From assembly GCA_902572225.1 (NCBI GenBank), contig CACGFJ010000002.1, positions 1-64,000 of the forward strand: a DNA stretch of 64,000 nt, read 5' to 3'. Positions 1 through 13,695 of this stretch are shown here, piece by piece (position 1 is the stretch's first letter; each line of letters opens with the position of its first letter). A model generated the notes under the pieces. That model was not told where the DNA came from. It made no database searches and saw only the letters and a list, made by a program, of their open reading frames with translations. This DNA comes from an uncultured Pelagibacteraceae bacterium. Its GTDB lineage: Bacteria; Pseudomonadota; Alphaproteobacteria; Pelagibacterales; Pelagibacteraceae. Position numbers and translations under genes: made by a program.

Positions 1-418
1 TTGATACACCGTGAGTAGCCCTTAAACCACCAAAATTATGTCTTTTCATTGCGCCTGCAAATCCTTTACCAATAGTCTTAGATTTAACATCAACAAATTT
101 TACATTCTCGAATATTTCTAATCCAATTTCATTTCCTTCTTTGAAACTTTCAGTATTTTCTAACCTAAACTCTTTAAGTGTTTTTTTTGGCTCTGTATTC
201 TTTTTGGCAAAATAACCTTTCATAGCCTTGGTTAATTTTGAGTTTTTTATTTTTCCAAATCCTATTTGGACTGCGTTATATCCTCTGTTTTCTTTGTTAA
301 TGACGTTTATTACTCTTCCAGTCTCCATTTTTAATACGGTAACTGGAACTGATTGGCCAGTTTTAAAAAACTCTCTAGACATTCCTATTTTTTTTCCAAT
401 TAAAGCTAAATTTTCCAT
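1..418 (-). CDS. rplC: 50S ribosomal protein L3 (partial, runs off the window start)
   Basis: Reverse-strand translation from ATG at 418: [39 protein letters not shown]..., L3-like; directly follows rpsJ as in S10 operons. Confidence 0.93.
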   Translation of the reverse strand, partial: MENLALIGKKIGMSREFFKTGQSVPVTVLKMETGRVINVINKENRGYNAVQIGFGKIKNSKLTKAMKGYFAKKNTEPKKTLKEFRLENTESFKEGNEIGLEIFENVKFVDVKSKTIGKGFAGAMKRHNFGGLRATHGVS

Positions 419-726
419 TATATTTTAATCTCCACATCTACTCCTGAAGCTAAATCAAGTTTCATTAGAGCTTCAACTGTTGCAGGTGTAGGCTCTATAA
501 TATCAATTAATCTTTTGTGAGTTCTTGTTTCGAATTGTTCTCTACTTTTTTTATCAATATGTGGTGATCTTAAAACAGTATATCTTTCTATTTTTGTAGG
601 TAAGGGAATTGGTCCTTTAATATTAGCACCTGTTCTTTTAACAGTATTTACGATCTCTTCAGTGGACTGATCCAAAACCTTGTTGTCGTACGCTCTTAGT
701 TTTATTCTAATGTTTTGTTTATCCAT
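418..726 (-). CDS. rpsJ: 30S ribosomal protein S10
   Basis: [21 protein letters not shown]...[29 protein letters not shown] is canonical S10. Confidence 0.98.
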   Translation of the reverse strand: MDKQNIRIKLRAYDNKVLDQSTEEIVNTVKRTGANIKGPIPLPTKIERYTVLRSPHIDKKSREQFETRTHKRLIDIIEPTPATVEALMKLDLASGVDVEIKI

Positions 727-728
727 AA

Positions 729-2816
729 TTAACCTGTTTTCTTAGTTACCTCATCTTGCACATTTTGTGGAACCTTGTCGTAATGATCAAAAAACATTGA
801 GTATTGAGCTCTACCTTGTGACATAGATCTTAAGCTATTTATGTAACCAAACATATTTGCTAATGGCACCATTGCAGTTATTACTGTTGCATTTCCTCTT
901 TGTTCTTGTGTACTTATTTGGCCCCTTCTACTATTTAAATCACCTATTACATCTCCCATATAATCTTCTGGAGTAACAACTTCTACTCTCATTACTGGCT
1001 CTAAAAGTTTTAGAGTTCCTCGATTACATGCTTCTTTAAAACATTGTCTTGAAGCAAGCTCGAATGCTAATACACTTGAATCAACATCATGGTGCAAGCC
1101 ATCTAATATAGTAACTTTGTAATCTATTAGAGGAAATCCAGCTAAAATTCCTCCATCTGCTATTGTTTCTACACCTTTTTCAACTCCTGGTATAAATTCT
1201 TTAGGTATTGCTCCACCTTTAATTTTACTTTCAATTTCCCGTCCTTTTCCAGGTTCTAAAGGTTCAACAGATAATTTTACTCTAGCAAACTGTCCTGCTC
1301 CACCACTCTGCTTTTTATGAGTATAATCAAATTCAGCTGCACTCAATATTGTTTCTCTGTAAGCAACTTGAGGTGCACCTACATTTGCTTCAACTTTGAA
1401 TTCTCTTTTCATTCTATCAACAATAATATCTAGATGTAATTCACCCATACCTTTAATTATTGTTTGACCTGACTCTTCGTCTGATGATACTCTAAATGAT
1501 GGATCTTCTTTAGCTAGTCTTCCTAATGCTTCACCCATTTTTTCTTGATCAGCTTTTGATTTAGGCTCAACTGCAATTTCTATAACTGGATCTGGAAACT
1601 CCATTGGCTCAAGTAATACTGGTGCATCTTTATTTGCCAATGTATGGCCTGTTATTGTATTTTTTAATCCAGCGAGCGCAACTATATCCCCTGCGCTTGC
1701 TTCTTTGATATCTTCTCTTGAATTAGCATGCATCAGAAGCATTCTTCCAACTCTTTCTTCTTTATCTGAAGAAGTGTTATAAACTCCAGTTCCAGATTTA
1801 ACTGTACCTGAATAAATTCTAATAAATGTAAGACTTCCTACAAATGGATCTGTTGCTACTTTAAAAGCTAAAGCTGAAAAAGGCGCACTATCCTCAAATT
1901 TCATTTCAATTTCCTCATCAGATCCTGGTTTTGTACCCATTATAGATCCAAGATCCTCTGGACTAGGCAAGTAATCTACAACTGCATCTAATAGTGGTTG
2001 AACACCTTTATTTTTGAAAGCTGAACCAGTTAAAACTGGTACAAATTCGAAATTCAAACATCCTTTTCGAACACATTTAATCAAATCTTCTTGTTTAATT
2101 TCTTCACCACCTAAATAGGCTTCCATTAGTTTTTCATCTTGCTCAACAGCTGTTTCAACTAATTCTTGTCTATATTTATCACATGTCTCTTTGAGATCAT
2201 CTGGAATATCTTTTTCTTCCCATTCAGCGCCAAGGTCCTCATTTTTCCAAACAATTGCTTTCATTTTAACTAAATCAACAACACCTTGTAATGATGCCTC
2301 TATTCCAATAGGCACCTGCATAACTAAAGGTTTAGCTCCAAGTCTATCTTTAATCATATCCACGCATCTAAAGAAATCTGCACCAGTTCTATCAAGTTTA
2401 TTAACAAAACAAATTCTAGGAACTTTATATTTGTCAGCTTGTCTCCAAACTGTTTCAGATTGTGGTTCGACACCAGCAACACCATCAAATACTGCAACGG
2501 CACCATCTAGAACTTTTAAAGATCTTTCTACTTCAATAGTAAAATCTACGTGACCTGGAGTATCAATAATATTAATTCTATGCTCTCTCCAAAAACAAGT
2601 GGTAGCAGCTGATGTTATTGTAATACCTCTTTCCTGCTCTTGTTCCATCCAATCCATTGTGGCAGCACCATCATGAACCTCCCCAATTTTATGACTCTTT
2701 CCTGTATAATATAAAATTCTTTCTGTAGTTGTAGTTTTACCAGCATCTATGTGGGCCATAATACCTATATTTCTATATTTATTTAGTGAATGAGTTTTTG
2801 CCATATTAATTACCAT
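729..2816 (-). CDS. fusA: Elongation factor G (start probably the internal [28 protein letters not shown], at 2804)
   Basis: GTPase motifs [38 protein letters not shown]; full EF-G length. Confidence 0.98.
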   Translation of the reverse strand: MVINMAKTHSLNKYRNIGIMAHIDAGKTTTTERILYYTGKSHKIGEVHDGAATMDWMEQEQERGITITSAATTCFWREHRINIIDTPGHVDFTIEVERSLKVLDGAVAVFDGVAGVEPQSETVWRQADKYKVPRICFVNKLDRTGADFFRCVDMIKDRLGAKPLVMQVPIGIEASLQGVVDLVKMKAIVWKNEDLGAEWEEKDIPDDLKETCDKYRQELVETAVEQDEKLMEAYLGGEEIKQEDLIKCVRKGCLNFEFVPVLTGSAFKNKGVQPLLDAVVDYLPSPEDLGSIMGTKPGSDEEIEMKFEDSAPFSALAFKVATDPFVGSLTFIRIYSGTVKSGTGVYNTSSDKEERVGRMLLMHANSREDIKEASAGDIVALAGLKNTITGHTLANKDAPVLLEPMEFPDPVIEIAVEPKSKADQEKMGEALGRLAKEDPSFRVSSDEESGQTIIKGMGELHLDIIVDRMKREFKVEANVGAPQVAYRETILSAAEFDYTHKKQSGGAGQFARVKLSVEPLEPGKGREIESKIKGGAIPKEFIPGVEKGVETIADGGILAGFPLIDYKVTILDGLHHDVDSSVLAFELASRQCFKEACNRGTLKLLEPVMRVEVVTPEDYMGDVIGDLNSRRGQISTQEQRGNATVITAMVPLANMFGYINSLRSMSQGRAQYSMFFDHYDKVPQNVQDEVTKKTG

Positions 2817-3280
2817 CTAAAATGGGCAAAAGCTTTATTTGACTCTGCCATTTTATGTGTATCTTCTTTCTTTTTTATTGCTGAACCTCTATTCTGATAT
2901 GCATCAAAAATTTCATTAAATAACTTATCAGACATTTTTTTATCTTTCCTTTTTCTTGATGCATCAATAATCCATCTTAATGCTAATGCTTGTGATCTTT
3001 TTGATTTAACTTCTACAGGAACTTGATAGGTAGCTCCACCAACACGTCTTGATCTAACTTCTACAGTTGGTCTTACATTATTAATTGCGTCATTAAATAC
3101 TGTTAAAGGTTCGTCTTTTGATTTTGATTTAATTTTATCAATAGCGTCATAAACAATTTTTTCTGCGATAGTTTTTTTACCATCTAGCATTATTGAATTA
3201 ATTAATTTTGGAATTATTACTGATTTATATTTAGGATCTACAATCGGAATTTTTTTAGGAGCTTTTCTTTTTCTAGACAT
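2810..3280 (-). CDS. rpsG: 30S ribosomal protein S7
   Basis: S7 family sequence; rpsL-rpsG-fusA order. Confidence 0.98.
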   Translation of the reverse strand: MSRKRKAPKKIPIVDPKYKSVIIPKLINSIMLDGKKTIAEKIVYDAIDKIKSKSKDEPLTVFNDAINNVRPTVEVRSRRVGGATYQVPVEVKSKRSQALALRWIIDASRKRKDKKMSDKLFNEIFDAYQNRGSAIKKKEDTHKMAESNKAFAHFRW

Positions 3281-3282
3281 TC

Positions 3283-3654
3283 TTATTTACCTTTTTTCGT
3301 TCCATACAAAGAACGTCTCTGTTTTCTGTTTGCAACTCCTTGCGTATCTAAATTGCCACGAAGTATATGATATCTTACACCGGGCAAATCTTTAACTCGT
3401 CCACCTCTAATCATTACTACTGAGTGCTCTTGTAGATTGTGTCCCTCTCCAGGAATATATGCCGTAACTTCAAAACCATTTGATAATCTGACTCTTGCAA
3501 CTTTTCTTAATGCTGAGTTTGGTTTCTTAGGAGTAGTAGTATAAACTTTTACACAAACACCCCTTTTTAAAGGTTGTTTTTGTAATGCAGGAACTTTATT
3601 CCTAGCAATTTGTTTTTCCCGACCTTTTCTTAACAACTGGTTAATTGTTGGCAT
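3283..3654 (-). CDS. rpsL: 30S ribosomal protein S12
   Basis: [15 protein letters not shown]...[41 protein letters not shown]. Confidence 0.99.
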   Translation of the reverse strand: MPTINQLLRKGREKQIARNKVPALQKQPLKRGVCVKVYTTTPKKPNSALRKVARVRLSNGFEVTAYIPGEGHNLQEHSVVMIRGGRVKDLPGVRYHILRGNLDTQGVANRKQRRSLYGTKKGK

Positions 3655-3752
3655 AAAATTTAAATAAGTTTGATTTTAGATGAAATAACTGTCAGGTTAT
3701 TTGTGGCAGTGTTTAGTGCACTAGTCACTACATTCCAACCAAAAACACGCAC

Positions 3753-3780
3753 AAAATACTATAGAATTTCCATTTGTCAA
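3753..3780 (-). promoter_or_regulatory. Candidate sigma70-type promoter for the rpsL operon
   Basis: Minus strand TTGACA (3780-3775), 16-nt spacer, TATTTT (3758-3753), in the 155-bp rpoC-rpsL gap. Confidence 0.5.
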
Positions 3781-3809
3781 ATTAAAAGACATGGAAAATT
3801 AACGTTTTT

Positions 3810-6800
3810 TTATTGATTTACGGGGCTTTCTGCTTGCTCAATTTTCTCGTTCTCAGCTATGAATTTTTCATCATCTAAACGAGCTTTCTTGTTCCACAAA
3901 TTTTTAACAGATCCAGTTCCAGCAGGAACTAATCGACCAACAATTACATTTTCTTTTAATCCTGATAGTTTATCTACTTTACCTTTAATCGCCGCGTCTG
4001 TTAAAACTCTTGTTGTTTCTTGGAAAGAAGCAGCTGAAATAAATGATTCTGTTTGAAGTGAAGCTTTAGTTATTCCCATTAAAACTCTTTCTCCTACTGC
4101 TGGATTTTTACCATCTTTAATGAGCTGCTCATTCATATTTTCAAATCTTATTCTATCGATAATTTCTCCAGGAAGTAATGAGCTGTCACCTTGTGTTTTA
4201 ACTTCAATTTTTTTCAACATTTGTCTTAAAATAACTTCAATGTGCTTATCATTGATAATTACACCTTGGAGTCTATAGACATCTTGAACTTGGTTAACAA
4301 AGTATTCAGTTAATTCTTCTATACCTAATATTCTTAGAATGTCATGAGGTAATGGTTGACCATCTAATAGGTACTCACCTTTTTTTATTTTTTCTCCTTG
4401 ATTAAAATTAATATGTTTTCCTTTTGGAATTAAATAACTTGAAGTATCACCATTTTCAGATTCAATTGTTACTCTTTGCTTACCTCTTACCTCTTTACCA
4501 AATATTACTTTACCATCATTCTCTGCGATAATTGCGCTATCTTTTGCTTTTCTTGCTTCAAATAATTCAGCTACTCTCGGTAGACCTCCTGTAATATCTT
4601 TAGTCTTTGTAGTCTCTTTAGGCAATCTAGCTATTACATCACCCGCCGAAATTTTTTGTCCGTCTTTAACGGATAAAATTGAGTCTGGAACTAGGTAGTA
4701 TCTCGCTTCATTATCATCAGCTTTTTTAACAACATTTCCTTTTGAATCTCTTAAAGTAATTCTTGGTTTTAAATCTGTATTTTTAGATTGAGTTTTCCAA
4801 TCTACAACTGCTTTAGTAGAAATCCCAGTCGCATCATCAGTTGTTTCCGCAATAGATACACCATCTATTAAATCTACATAGTTTGCTATTCCGTCTTTTT
4901 CGGCAATAACTGGTGTTGTGTATGGATCCCACTCGCATATTTTAGAACCCTTTTTGACTTTATCTCCATTCTCAAAGAAAAGCTTTGATCCATATGGAAC
5001 TTTATATGCAGCTACTTGTAATCCATTATCATCTTCTATTGATAATTCAGTATTTCTACCCATTACAATTAAATTCTTTTTCGAATCTACTAATAGATTT
5101 GTATTAACAATTTTCAATATACCATCATTATTAGATACAATTTGAGAGTCTTGTTTAACTGATGCTGTTCCTCCAACGTGAAAAGTTCTCATTGTAAGCT
5201 GAGTTCCTGGTTCACCGATAGATTGGGCAGATATCATTCCAATCGCCTCACCAACATGAACCATTTTACCTCTTGATAAATCTCTACCATAACAAGTGGC
5301 GCATACACCTTCTTTTAAACTACATGTCATTACTGAATAAACATTCAAGTTTTTTACACCTGCAGAGTCAATTTTTTCGCATGCAGCCTCATCGATCATG
5401 CTATTTTTCTTTATTAAAACTTCACCAGTTAATGGATTTTTAACGTCTTTTGCGGTTACTCTTCCAAGGGCTCTTTCTGATAAACTGACCATTATATTTC
5501 CACCCTCTAAGACCTCGGTAAGTTTAATAAAGCTTGGGTTATCACATTTTACTTGAGTGATAGTTAAATCTTGGGCAACATCACAAAGTCTTCTAGTTAA
5601 GTATCCTGAGCTTGCAGTCTTCAATGCAGTATCAGCTAGTCCTTTTCTTGCTCCGTGTGTTGAATTAAAATATTCTAATGCAGTTAACCCTTCTTTAAAG
5701 TTTGATGTAATTGGAGATTCTATAATTTCTCCAGATGGTTTAGCAATTAATCCTCTCATACCTGCCAACTGTTTCATTTGGGCAGCAGAACCTCTTGCTC
5801 CACTGTCTGCCATCATAAATACTGAATTAATTTTTAGGCCATCTTCTGTCATTTCTGTAGCAGAAATTCTTTTCATCATTTCAGATGCAACTTTATCTGT
5901 ACATTTTGACCATGCATCAATAACTTTATTGTATTTCTCACCTCTAGTTATTAATCCTTCTGCATATTGATTTTCATAATCAGAAATTAATTTTTTAGTT
6001 TCATCAATTAATTGTTGTTTATTATCTGGAATTACTAAATCGTCTTTACCGAATGATATTCCTGCTTTAAAGGCATGTTTGAAGCCAAGATCTTTTAATT
6101 TATCACAAAAAATTACTGTACTTTTTTGGCCAGAAAATCTGAAAACATGATCAATAACCTCAGATACTATTTTCTTAGGCAATAATCTGTCAATTAGAGA
6201 AAATTTATTATTTATATTTTTAGGAATTAAATTTGCTAAAAGAAATCTTCCAGCTGTACTTATATGTTTTTCATATTTTGTATTACCTTTTTCATCAACT
6301 GTTGCAAATCTTGAGACAATTCTTGAGTGAACTTTGATCTGACCAATTTCTAAAGCATGCTCAATCTCAGAGGTGTTTACAAAATATCCTTCAACTCTAT
6401 CAGTTTGATATGGTGGTTGAGAAAGATAATATATACCTAAAATCATATCCTGACTTGGAACAATTATAGGTTTTCCATTTGATGGGCTTAAAATATTGTT
6501 TGTAGACATCATTAAAACTCTTGCTTCTAATTGTGCCTCTAAACTTAATGGCACGTGCACTGCCATTTGATCACCATCAAAATCTGCATTGAATGCAGCA
6601 CAAGTTAGTGGATGTAATTCAATTGCATTACCTTCAATTAATTTCGGTTCAAATGCCTGAACACCTAGTCTATGTAGCGTTGGTGCTCTATTTAATATAA
6701 CTGGATGTTCTCTAACAATTAATTCTAAAGCATCCCAAACTTCATTTCTTTCTCTTTCAACAAGTTTTTTAGCTTGCTTGATTGTAGAAGCTAATCCAAG

Positions 6801-7973
6801 TTTATTTAATCTTGCATATAAAAATGGTTTAAATAATTCTAAAGCCATTTTTTTTGGCAAACCGCATTCATGTAATTTTAAGTCTGGTCCAACTACTATT
6901 ACTGATCTTCCAGAATAATCGACCCTTTTACCCAATAAATTTTGTCTAAATCGTCCTTGTTTACCTTTTAACATCTCTGCTAAAGATTTTAATGGTCTTT
7001 TACCTGTGCCTGTAATTACTCTTCCTCTTCTACCATTGTCAAATAATGCATCTACTGACTCTTGAAGCATTCGCTTTTCATTTCTTACAATTATGTCTGG
7101 GGCTTTTAGATCCATTAATCTTTTTAAACGGTTGTTTCTATTTATAACTCTTCTATATAAGTCATTTAAATCAGAAGTAGCAAATCTACCTCCATCTAAA
7201 GGAACTAATGGTCTTAACTCAGGAGGGATTACTGGTATCGTGGTTAAAATCATCCATTCTGGTTTATTTCCAGTCTCTATAAAAGACTCAATAAGTTTTA
7301 ATCTTTTAATTGATCTTTCTTCTGAAACTTTCGATTTTGTCTCTTTAATAGATTTGATTAAGGTCTCTTTTTCTTGTTCTAAATTTATTGATTTTAAAAT
7401 TTCTAGAATTGCTTCAGCTCCAATACCAGCGGTAAATGACTCTTCACCATACTCATCTTGATATTTTATAAGTTCTTCTTCACCTAGAAGCTGGTTCTTC
7501 TTTAGACCAGTTAAACCTGGTTCAATAACTATGAAGTTTTCAAAATAGAGTACTCTTTCTACCTCTTTAAGCTTCATATCTATCGCAAGGGATATTCTAC
7601 TTGGTAACGATTTTAAGAACCATATGTGAGCAACTGGAGTTGCTAAATTAATGTGACCCATTCTTTCACGTCTGACATTTGACTTAGTAACCTCAACACC
7701 ACATTTTTCGCATATAATTCCTCTGAATTTCATTCGCTTATACTTTCCACAAAGACATTCATAATCTTTTATAGGTCCAAATATTCTTGCACAAAATAAT
7801 CCATCCTTTTCAGGTCTAAAAGTTCTGTAATTTATTGTTTCAGGCTTTTTAATTTCTCCATAAGTCCAAGATTTGATTTTCTCTGGACTAGCAAGAGTTA
7901 TTTTGATGCTATTAAAATTTTGAGCTTCTGAAATTTCTGAAGATTTAAATAGATCTGTTAATTCTTTACTCAT
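3810..7973 (-). CDS. rpoC: DNA-directed RNA polymerase subunit beta'
   Basis: [16 protein letters not shown] motif, N-terminal Zn-binding [23 protein letters not shown]; adjacent to rpoB. Confidence 0.99.
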   Translation of the reverse strand: MSKELTDLFKSSEISEAQNFNSIKITLASPEKIKSWTYGEIKKPETINYRTFRPEKDGLFCARIFGPIKDYECLCGKYKRMKFRGIICEKCGVEVTKSNVRRERMGHINLATPVAHIWFLKSLPSRISLAIDMKLKEVERVLYFENFIVIEPGLTGLKKNQLLGEEELIKYQDEYGEESFTAGIGAEAILEILKSINLEQEKETLIKSIKETKSKVSEERSIKRLKLIESFIETGNKPEWMILTTIPVIPPELRPLVPLDGGRFATSDLNDLYRRVINRNNRLKRLMDLKAPDIIVRNEKRMLQESVDALFDNGRRGRVITGTGKRPLKSLAEMLKGKQGRFRQNLLGKRVDYSGRSVIVVGPDLKLHECGLPKKMALELFKPFLYARLNKLGLASTIKQAKKLVERERNEVWDALELIVREHPVILNRAPTLHRLGVQAFEPKLIEGNAIELHPLTCAAFNADFDGDQMAVHVPLSLEAQLEARVLMMSTNNILSPSNGKPIIVPSQDMILGIYYLSQPPYQTDRVEGYFVNTSEIEHALEIGQIKVHSRIVSRFATVDEKGNTKYEKHISTAGRFLLANLIPKNINNKFSLIDRLLPKKIVSEVIDHVFRFSGQKSTVIFCDKLKDLGFKHAFKAGISFGKDDLVIPDNKQQLIDETKKLISDYENQYAEGLITRGEKYNKVIDAWSKCTDKVASEMMKRISATEMTEDGLKINSVFMMADSGARGSAAQMKQLAGMRGLIAKPSGEIIESPITSNFKEGLTALEYFNSTHGARKGLADTALKTASSGYLTRRLCDVAQDLTITQVKCDNPSFIKLTEVLEGGNIMVSLSERALGRVTAKDVKNPLTGEVLIKKNSMIDEAACEKIDSAGVKNLNVYSVMTCSLKEGVCATCYGRDLSRGKMVHVGEAIGMISAQSIGEPGTQLTMRTFHVGGTASVKQDSQIVSNNDGILKIVNTNLLVDSKKNLIVMGRNTELSIEDDNGLQVAAYKVPYGSKLFFENGDKVKKGSKICEWDPYTTPVIAEKDGIANYVDLIDGVSIAETTDDATGISTKAVVDWKTQSKNTDLKPRITLRDSKGNVVKKADDNEARYYLVPDSILSVKDGQKISAGDVIARLPKETTKTKDITGGLPRVAELFEARKAKDSAIIAENDGKVIFGKEVRGKQRVTIESENGDTSSYLIPKGKHINFNQGEKIKKGEYLLDGQPLPHDILRILGIEELTEYFVNQVQDVYRLQGVIINDKHIEVILRQMLKKIEVKTQGDSSLLPGEIIDRIRFENMNEQLIKDGKNPAVGERVLMGITKASLQTESFISAASFQETTRVLTDAAIKGKVDKLSGLKENVIVGRLVPAGTGSVKNLWNKKARLDDEKFIAENEKIEQAESPVNQ

Positions 7974-7974
7974 A

Positions 7975-10900
7975 TTAATTTAGCTCCACATTTAGTGCAA
8001 GAGATTTAATTTCTTTAACTAGTACATTAAATGACTCTGGTATTCCTGACTCAAAATTTTCTTCACCTTTAACTATAGTTTCATAAACTTTAACTCTTCC
8101 AGCTACATCATCTGACTTAACAGTAAGAATTTCTTGTAATGTATACGAAGCTCCATAAGCCTCTAATGCCCAAACTTCCATTTCACCAAAACGCTGACCT
8201 CCTAATTGTGCTTTACCTCCAAGAGGTTGTTGTGTTACTAAGCTGTAAGGTCCAGTAGACCTTGCATGAATTTTATCTTCAACAAGGTGATGAAGTTTTA
8301 ACATATAAATCGTTCCGACTGTAACAGGTCTATCAAATTTTTCGCCAGTTCTTCCATCCCAAAGTGTAGTTTGACCTGAGTTTGGCAATTCAGCTAATTC
8401 TAACATTTTGGTAACATCGTTTTCTTTAGCGCCATCAAAAACTGGTGTAGCTATTGGAACACCATATCTTATGTTTGAACATAAATCCTCAAATTCAGAT
8501 TGATTTAATTTTTCAATTTCTTCATCATAAATTTCTTTACCATATACATTCTTCAAAAATGATTTAATCTTCTCTGTCTTTTCAATTTTCTTTTGGTTTT
8601 CGTTTACTAACTGATTTAACTGCTCACCTAACTCTGTGCAGGACCATCCTAAGTGTGTCTCTAATATTTGACCAACATTCATCCTACTCGGAACACCTAA
8701 TGGGTTAAGAACTATATCAACTGGTTTACCATTTTCTCTGTAGGGCATATCTTCAACTGGAACTATTTTACTTACAACACCTTTATTTCCATGTCTTCCA
8801 GACATTTTATCTCCTGGTCTTAGTCTTCTTTTTATAGCAACAAAAACTTTAACCATTTTCATAACACTAGGTAATAAATCATCACCTTGTCTAATTTTTA
8901 AAACTTTATCTTCAAATCTTTCTTGAATATCTTGTTTAGCGCTGTTGTACTGATCTTTAATTTGAGACAATGAAGATACTTTATCTTGCTCATCGACTGA
9001 TATTTTAAATAAATCAGAAACAGGTAAATTATTAATTATCTCCTCAGATATAATTGTATTAGCCTCAACATCTTTAACTTTTTTATTAGTTTTTGTTCCA
9101 TTTAATATTGATGATAATCTCTGTTTTATACTTCTTTCTAAAATTTCTTCTTCAACTTTTTTATCTTCTTGAACACTCTCGATTTCTGCTCGCTCAATAG
9201 TTATTGATCTTTCATCTTTATCAATACCATGTCTATTAAATACCCTTACATCAACTACTATACCACCGCTTCCACTTGGCATTTTTAATGATGTATCAGT
9301 AACATCAATTGCTTTTTCTCCAAATATTGATCTTAATAGTTTTTCTTCAGGGCCTGATGCAGTATCTCCTTTAGGAGTAACCTTACCAACCAAAATATCT
9401 CCTGGTTTAACTTCAGCACCAATATAAACTATTCCTGACTCATCTAAGTTTTTTAAAGATTCCTCATTAACATTTGGAATATCTCTTGTAATATCTTCCT
9501 CACCCAATTTTGTATCTCTAGCCATTACTTCGTATTCTTCTATATGTATAGATGTAAATACATCATCTGTTACACATCTCTCTGAAATTAATATTGAATC
9601 TTCAAAGTTGTAACCTTGCCAAGGCATGAAGGCTACAGTTACATTTTTACCTAAAGCTAATTCACCAACTTTAGTAGATGGGCCATCAGCAATGATATCT
9701 CCAGATTTAACTTTATCTCCAACTCGTACTAAAGGTTTTTGATTTATGCAGGTGTTTTGATTTGATCTTTTAAACTTTTGTAAATTATATATATCAACCC
9801 CTGATTTAGAGTAATCTTTTTCACTTGATGCCTTAATAACTATCCTTTTACCATCAATTTTATCTACAACTCCATCTCTTCTCGCAACTATTGTTACTCC
9901 TGAATCTAAAGCAACATCACTTTCTATACCTGTACCTACAAGTGGGGCCTCTGGTTTTAACAACGGAACTGCTTGTCTCATCATATTAGAGCCCATTAGT
10001 GCTCTATTAGCATCATCATTTTCTAAAAAAGGTATTAAAGAGGCAGCAACTGATACTAGTTGCTTTGGAGAAACATCGATATAATCTATGCTATCTGGTT
10101 TAGCTAAAATGAAATTTAAATTTTGTCTACAAGAAACTAATTCTTCAGTAAACTTACCATTTTTATCAATAAGAGAATTAGCTTGTGCAATAGTAAATTT
10201 GGTCTCTTCCATGGCAGATAAATATTCAATATTATTTTGCACGATACCATCTTTTACCTTTTTATATGGGCTTTCAATGAAACCATATTTATTTATTTTT
10301 GAATATGTAGATAAACTATTAATTAGACCAATGTTCGGTCCCTCTGGTGTTTCAATTGGACAAATTCTTCCATAATGAGTTGGATGAACATCTCTGACTT
10401 CAAACCCTGCTCTTTCTCTTGTTAAACCACCTGGTCCTAAAGCAGACACTCTTCTTTTATGAGTGATTTCGGAAAGTGGATTAGTTTGATCCATAAACTG
10501 AGAAAGTTGTGAGGTAGCAAAGAAATCTTTGAGAGAAATAGTCAAAGGTTTTGCATTTATTAAATCTTGAGGCATTGCTGACTCAACATCTAGGGTAGTC
10601 ATTTTCTCTTTTATAGCTCTTTCCATTCTATAAACACCTATTCTTGCCTGATTTTCCACAAGTTCACCAACTGACCTTACTCTTCTATTTCCTAAATGAT
10701 CTATGTCGTCAACTTCATCTTTACCATCTCTTAAGTCTAACATTTTTTGAATTATTGCTAGTATGTCATCATTTCTTAAAATTGTAATTTTATCAGAACA
10801 AGTCAGTTCTAATCTTGAATTCATTTTTACTCTTCCAACATCTGATAAATCATATCTGTCAGAGCTAAAAAATAGGTTATTAAATATCTGAGTAGCTATT

Positions 10901-12066
10901 TCTATTGTTGGAGGTTCTCCTGGTCTTAAAACCTTATAAATTTCTGTAATTGCATCATTTTTATTTTCATTTTTATCATTAAAAATACTTAATAATAAGT
11001 ATGGACCTTTATTTATTGAGTTAGTTCTAGAAATATCTAAAGATTTAATATCAGCTTCAATGATTTTACTTATTATAGTCTCATTTATTTCAGTTCCAAT
11101 TTTAAATACATCTTCACCAATTGTAATATCTCTATGTAAAAATTTACCGTATAAAGACTCACTAGAAACAAAAATTTCTTTTAGACCATCATTTGAGAGT
11201 TTTTTTGCGGTTAAAAAATTTATTTTTTCACCTAATTTTACAACTACTTTATTATTTTTTGCATCAATCACTTCTTCTGAAAAGTTTTTGGCCTTATAAT
11301 TTTCTGGATCAAATTTAGTTTTCCACTTATTTAAATTTTTATCATAATTTAATGTTTCTTTTTGATAGAATTCATCTACAATATCGTTTTTTGAAAATCC
11401 TAAAGCTTGTAATAAGGTAGAAACTAATATTTTCTTTTTTCTATCAATTCTAAAATATAACAAATCCTTTACATCAAATTCAAAGTCTAACCAGGATCCA
11501 CGATTAGGAATCACACGACAATTAAATAATAATTTACCACTAGCGTGTGATTTACCCTTGTCATGATCAAAAAATACACCTGGACTTCTGTGCATCTGGT
11601 TAACAACAACTCTTTGAACTCCATTGGTTATAAAAGTTCCACTATTTGTCATCATTGGAACTTCCCCCATGTAAACTTCTTGTTCTTTTGCAGATAAAAT
11701 GTCTTTTGTATTATTTTCTTGATCAATCTCATAGACAACTAGTCTAAGAGTACATTTGAGAGCTGCAGAATAAGTTAACCCTCTAGATATACATTCCTCA
11801 ACATCAAATTTAGGTTTTTCTAATTTATAAGATACATACTCTAATGTTGCTTTATCATTTAAGTCTTCTATCGGAAAAATGCTTTTAAAAACTCTATCAA
11901 AACCTTTAACAAGATGTTGTTCAACATCTTGTTTAAATTCTGTAAGTTCTTTATAAGAATTCTTCTGCACCTCGATAAGATTTGGGATAGATAAACTCTC
12001 CTTAAGTTTTCCGAAGCTTTTTCTTATATTTTTCTTTTCTGTAAAAGATAATTGCATCTCAACCAC
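7975..12066 (-). CDS. rpoB: DNA-directed RNA polymerase subunit beta
   Basis: RpoB motifs [64 protein letters not shown]. Confidence 0.99.
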   Translation of the reverse strand: MVEMQLSFTEKKNIRKSFGKLKESLSIPNLIEVQKNSYKELTEFKQDVEQHLVKGFDRVFKSIFPIEDLNDKATLEYVSYKLEKPKFDVEECISRGLTYSAALKCTLRLVVYEIDQENNTKDILSAKEQEVYMGEVPMMTNSGTFITNGVQRVVVNQMHRSPGVFFDHDKGKSHASGKLLFNCRVIPNRGSWLDFEFDVKDLLYFRIDRKKKILVSTLLQALGFSKNDIVDEFYQKETLNYDKNLNKWKTKFDPENYKAKNFSEEVIDAKNNKVVVKLGEKINFLTAKKLSNDGLKEIFVSSESLYGKFLHRDITIGEDVFKIGTEINETIISKIIEADIKSLDISRTNSINKGPYLLLSIFNDKNENKNDAITEIYKVLRPGEPPTIEIATQIFNNLFFSSDRYDLSDVGRVKMNSRLELTCSDKITILRNDDILAIIQKMLDLRDGKDEVDDIDHLGNRRVRSVGELVENQARIGVYRMERAIKEKMTTLDVESAMPQDLINAKPLTISLKDFFATSQLSQFMDQTNPLSEITHKRRVSALGPGGLTRERAGFEVRDVHPTHYGRICPIETPEGPNIGLINSLSTYSKINKYGFIESPYKKVKDGIVQNNIEYLSAMEETKFTIAQANSLIDKNGKFTEELVSCRQNLNFILAKPDSIDYIDVSPKQLVSVAASLIPFLENDDANRALMGSNMMRQAVPLLKPEAPLVGTGIESDVALDSGVTIVARRDGVVDKIDGKRIVIKASSEKDYSKSGVDIYNLQKFKRSNQNTCINQKPLVRVGDKVKSGDIIADGPSTKVGELALGKNVTVAFMPWQGYNFEDSILISERCVTDDVFTSIHIEEYEVMARDTKLGEEDITRDIPNVNEESLKNLDESGIVYIGAEVKPGDILVGKVTPKGDTASGPEEKLLRSIFGEKAIDVTDTSLKMPSGSGGIVVDVRVFNRHGIDKDERSITIERAEIESVQEDKKVEEEILERSIKQRLSSILNGTKTNKKVKDVEANTIISEEIINNLPVSDLFKISVDEQDKVSSLSQIKDQYNSAKQDIQERFEDKVLKIRQGDDLLPSVMKMVKVFVAIKRRLRPGDKMSGRHGNKGVVSKIVPVEDMPYRENGKPVDIVLNPLGVPSRMNVGQILETHLGWSCTELGEQLNQLVNENQKKIEKTEKIKSFLKNVYGKEIYDEEIEKLNQSEFEDLCSNIRYGVPIATPVFDGAKENDVTKMLELAELPNSGQTTLWDGRTGEKFDRPVTVGTIYMLKLHHLVEDKIHARSTGPYSLVTQQPLGGKAQLGGQRFGEMEVWALEAYGASYTLQEILTVKSDDVAGRVKVYETIVKGEENFESGIPESFNVLVKEIKSLALNVELN

Positions 12067-12106
12067 TGATTAAAAAATAATTAACCAGTAAAAAATCCTA
12101 TCTAAT

Positions 12107-12475
12107 TTATTTTAGTTCTACTTTTGCGCCAGCTGCTTCGAGCTTTTGTTTTATCTCTTCTGCCTCTTTTTTATTAACACCTGTTTTGACTTCTTTTGGT
12201 GCTCCTTCAACTAAATCCTTTGCTTCTTTAAGACCTAATGCAGTAATAGCTCTTACTTCTTTAATAACATTAATTTTTTTATCGCCTGCTGCAGTAAGCA
12301 TAATTGTGAATTCATCTTTTTCTTCTGCTGGTGCTGCGCCACCTGCTGCTGGTGCAGCTGCTACAGCTGCTGCTGCAGTCACACCCCATTTTTCTTCTAA
12401 TTGTTTTGAAAGTTCAGCTGCTTCTACAACAGTTAAACTTGATAAGTCATCGATAATTTTATTTAAGTCAGCCAT
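12107..12475 (-). CDS. rplL: 50S ribosomal protein L7/L12
   Basis: Ala-rich hinge plus [43 protein letters not shown]. Confidence 0.99.
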   Translation of the reverse strand: MADLNKIIDDLSSLTVVEAAELSKQLEEKWGVTAAAAVAAAPAAGGAAPAEEKDEFTIMLTAAGDKKINVIKEVRAITALGLKEAKDLVEGAPKEVKTGVNKKEAEEIKQKLEAAGAKVELK

Positions 12476-12493
12476 ATTAAAACTTGTCCCTAG

Positions 12494-13003
12494 TTATTTT
12501 TTTGATTTTTCGAGCGCTAAAATAGCGATTTTTGACGCCGGCGCAAGTAAAATACTTGCTATTTTTTGTGCTGGAGACCTCAATATTCCCACAATTTTAG
12601 CTCTAGCTTCATCTAAAGAAGGTAAAGTAGCTACATTTTTGACGCCAGCAACATCCAAAATATCAGAGCCCATGATTCCACCTAGAATCTTTAAATTTTC
12701 ATTTTCTTTTGAAAAATTTGTTAAAATCTTTGCAGATGTTATTGCATCCTCGGAAAGTGCTACAGCTGTAGGACCCGAAAACAGATTTGATAATTCTTTA
12801 CATCTTGTCTTTTCTAATGCCAATTTTGTTATTCTATTATTTGTAATTTTAAATTTTATACCATGTTCTCTCATTTTAGCTCTTAGGTCATCAAGTTGGT
12901 TCATTGTCAAACCTTGATAATGAGTAACAATTACAGCTTCAGATTTTTCAAACTGATTTGTCATGTCGGATATATACTGTTTCTTTTGTTCTTTATTCAT
13001 CAT
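12494..13003 (-). CDS. rplJ: 50S ribosomal protein L10
   Basis: L10 family sequence between rplA and rplL. Confidence 0.97.
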   Translation of the reverse strand: MMNKEQKKQYISDMTNQFEKSEAVIVTHYQGLTMNQLDDLRAKMREHGIKFKITNNRITKLALEKTRCKELSNLFSGPTAVALSEDAITSAKILTNFSKENENLKILGGIMGSDILDVAGVKNVATLPSLDEARAKIVGILRSPAQKIASILLAPASKIAILALEKSKK

Positions 13004-13005
13004 AA

Positions 13006-13695
13006 CTAAATACTCTTACCTAACTTTATTCTATATGAAACGCCCATAGTTGAAGTTAAAAAGGCTTGTTTAATCAAATCTCCTTTAATTGTATTATTTG
13101 ATTTTTCCTTTTCTAATGCATCAATTACTGCATTAAAATTCATTATCAATTTATCGTTTGCAAAAGATTTATTTCCTATGCTTAAACCAATGTTACCATC
13201 TTTGTCGTTTCTTATTTCAACTTGGCCTGATTTTGCATCGGTCACAGCTTTTTTTATATCATTTGTAACTGATCCTAATTTTGGATTAGGCATTAATCCT
13301 TTTGGACCGAGAACTTTTCCCAATTTTGAAAGTTTAATCATCATACCTGGGGTACATATTAATTTTTCAAAGTTTATACTTCCTGACTTTATTTCATCTA
13401 TAAGCTCATCTCCACCAACAACTTCGGCTCCAGCATCTTTTGCTTCTTGTGATTTATTCTCTTCACAAACAACACCTACTTTTACTTTTTTTGAACTACC
13501 ACCTGGTAAATTTATTACAGTTCTAATATTAATTTCACTTTTTTTTTGTTTGTTATTTATTTGTAAATTTAAATCTAAAGACTCATCGAATTTTGTTGTA
13601 CAATTTTGTTTTAAAATAGGAATTAATTTATCAACTTCCTCTGACTCCAAGTCTCTAGTTTTTTTTGGTAAATTTTTGTATCTTTTTGATGACAT
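13006..13695 (-). CDS. rplA: 50S ribosomal protein L1
   Basis: GPKGLMPNPKLGSVT signature. Confidence 0.98.
   Translation of the reverse strand: MSSKRYKNLPKKTRDLESEEVDKLIPILKQNCTTKFDESLDLNLQINNKQKKSEINIRTVINLPGGSSKKVKVGVVCEENKSQEAKDAGAEVVGGDELIDEIKSGSINFEKLICTPGMMIKLSKLGKVLGPKGLMPNPKLGSVTNDIKKAVTDAKSGQVEIRNDKDGNIGLSIGNKSFANDKLIMNFNAVIDALEKEKSNNTIKGDLIKQAFLTSTMGVSYRIKLGKSI

Noticed and set aside
2191-7461. Several plus-strand ORFs (2191-2553, 3859-4056, 4918-5145, 5557-5970, 7093-7461)
   Set aside because: All antisense to fusA or rpoC with no family resemblance; treated as chance ORFs
12186-12917. 243-aa plus-strand ORF
   Set aside because: Antisense to confidently identified rplL/rplJ; composition mirrors the opposite strand and no recognisable domain
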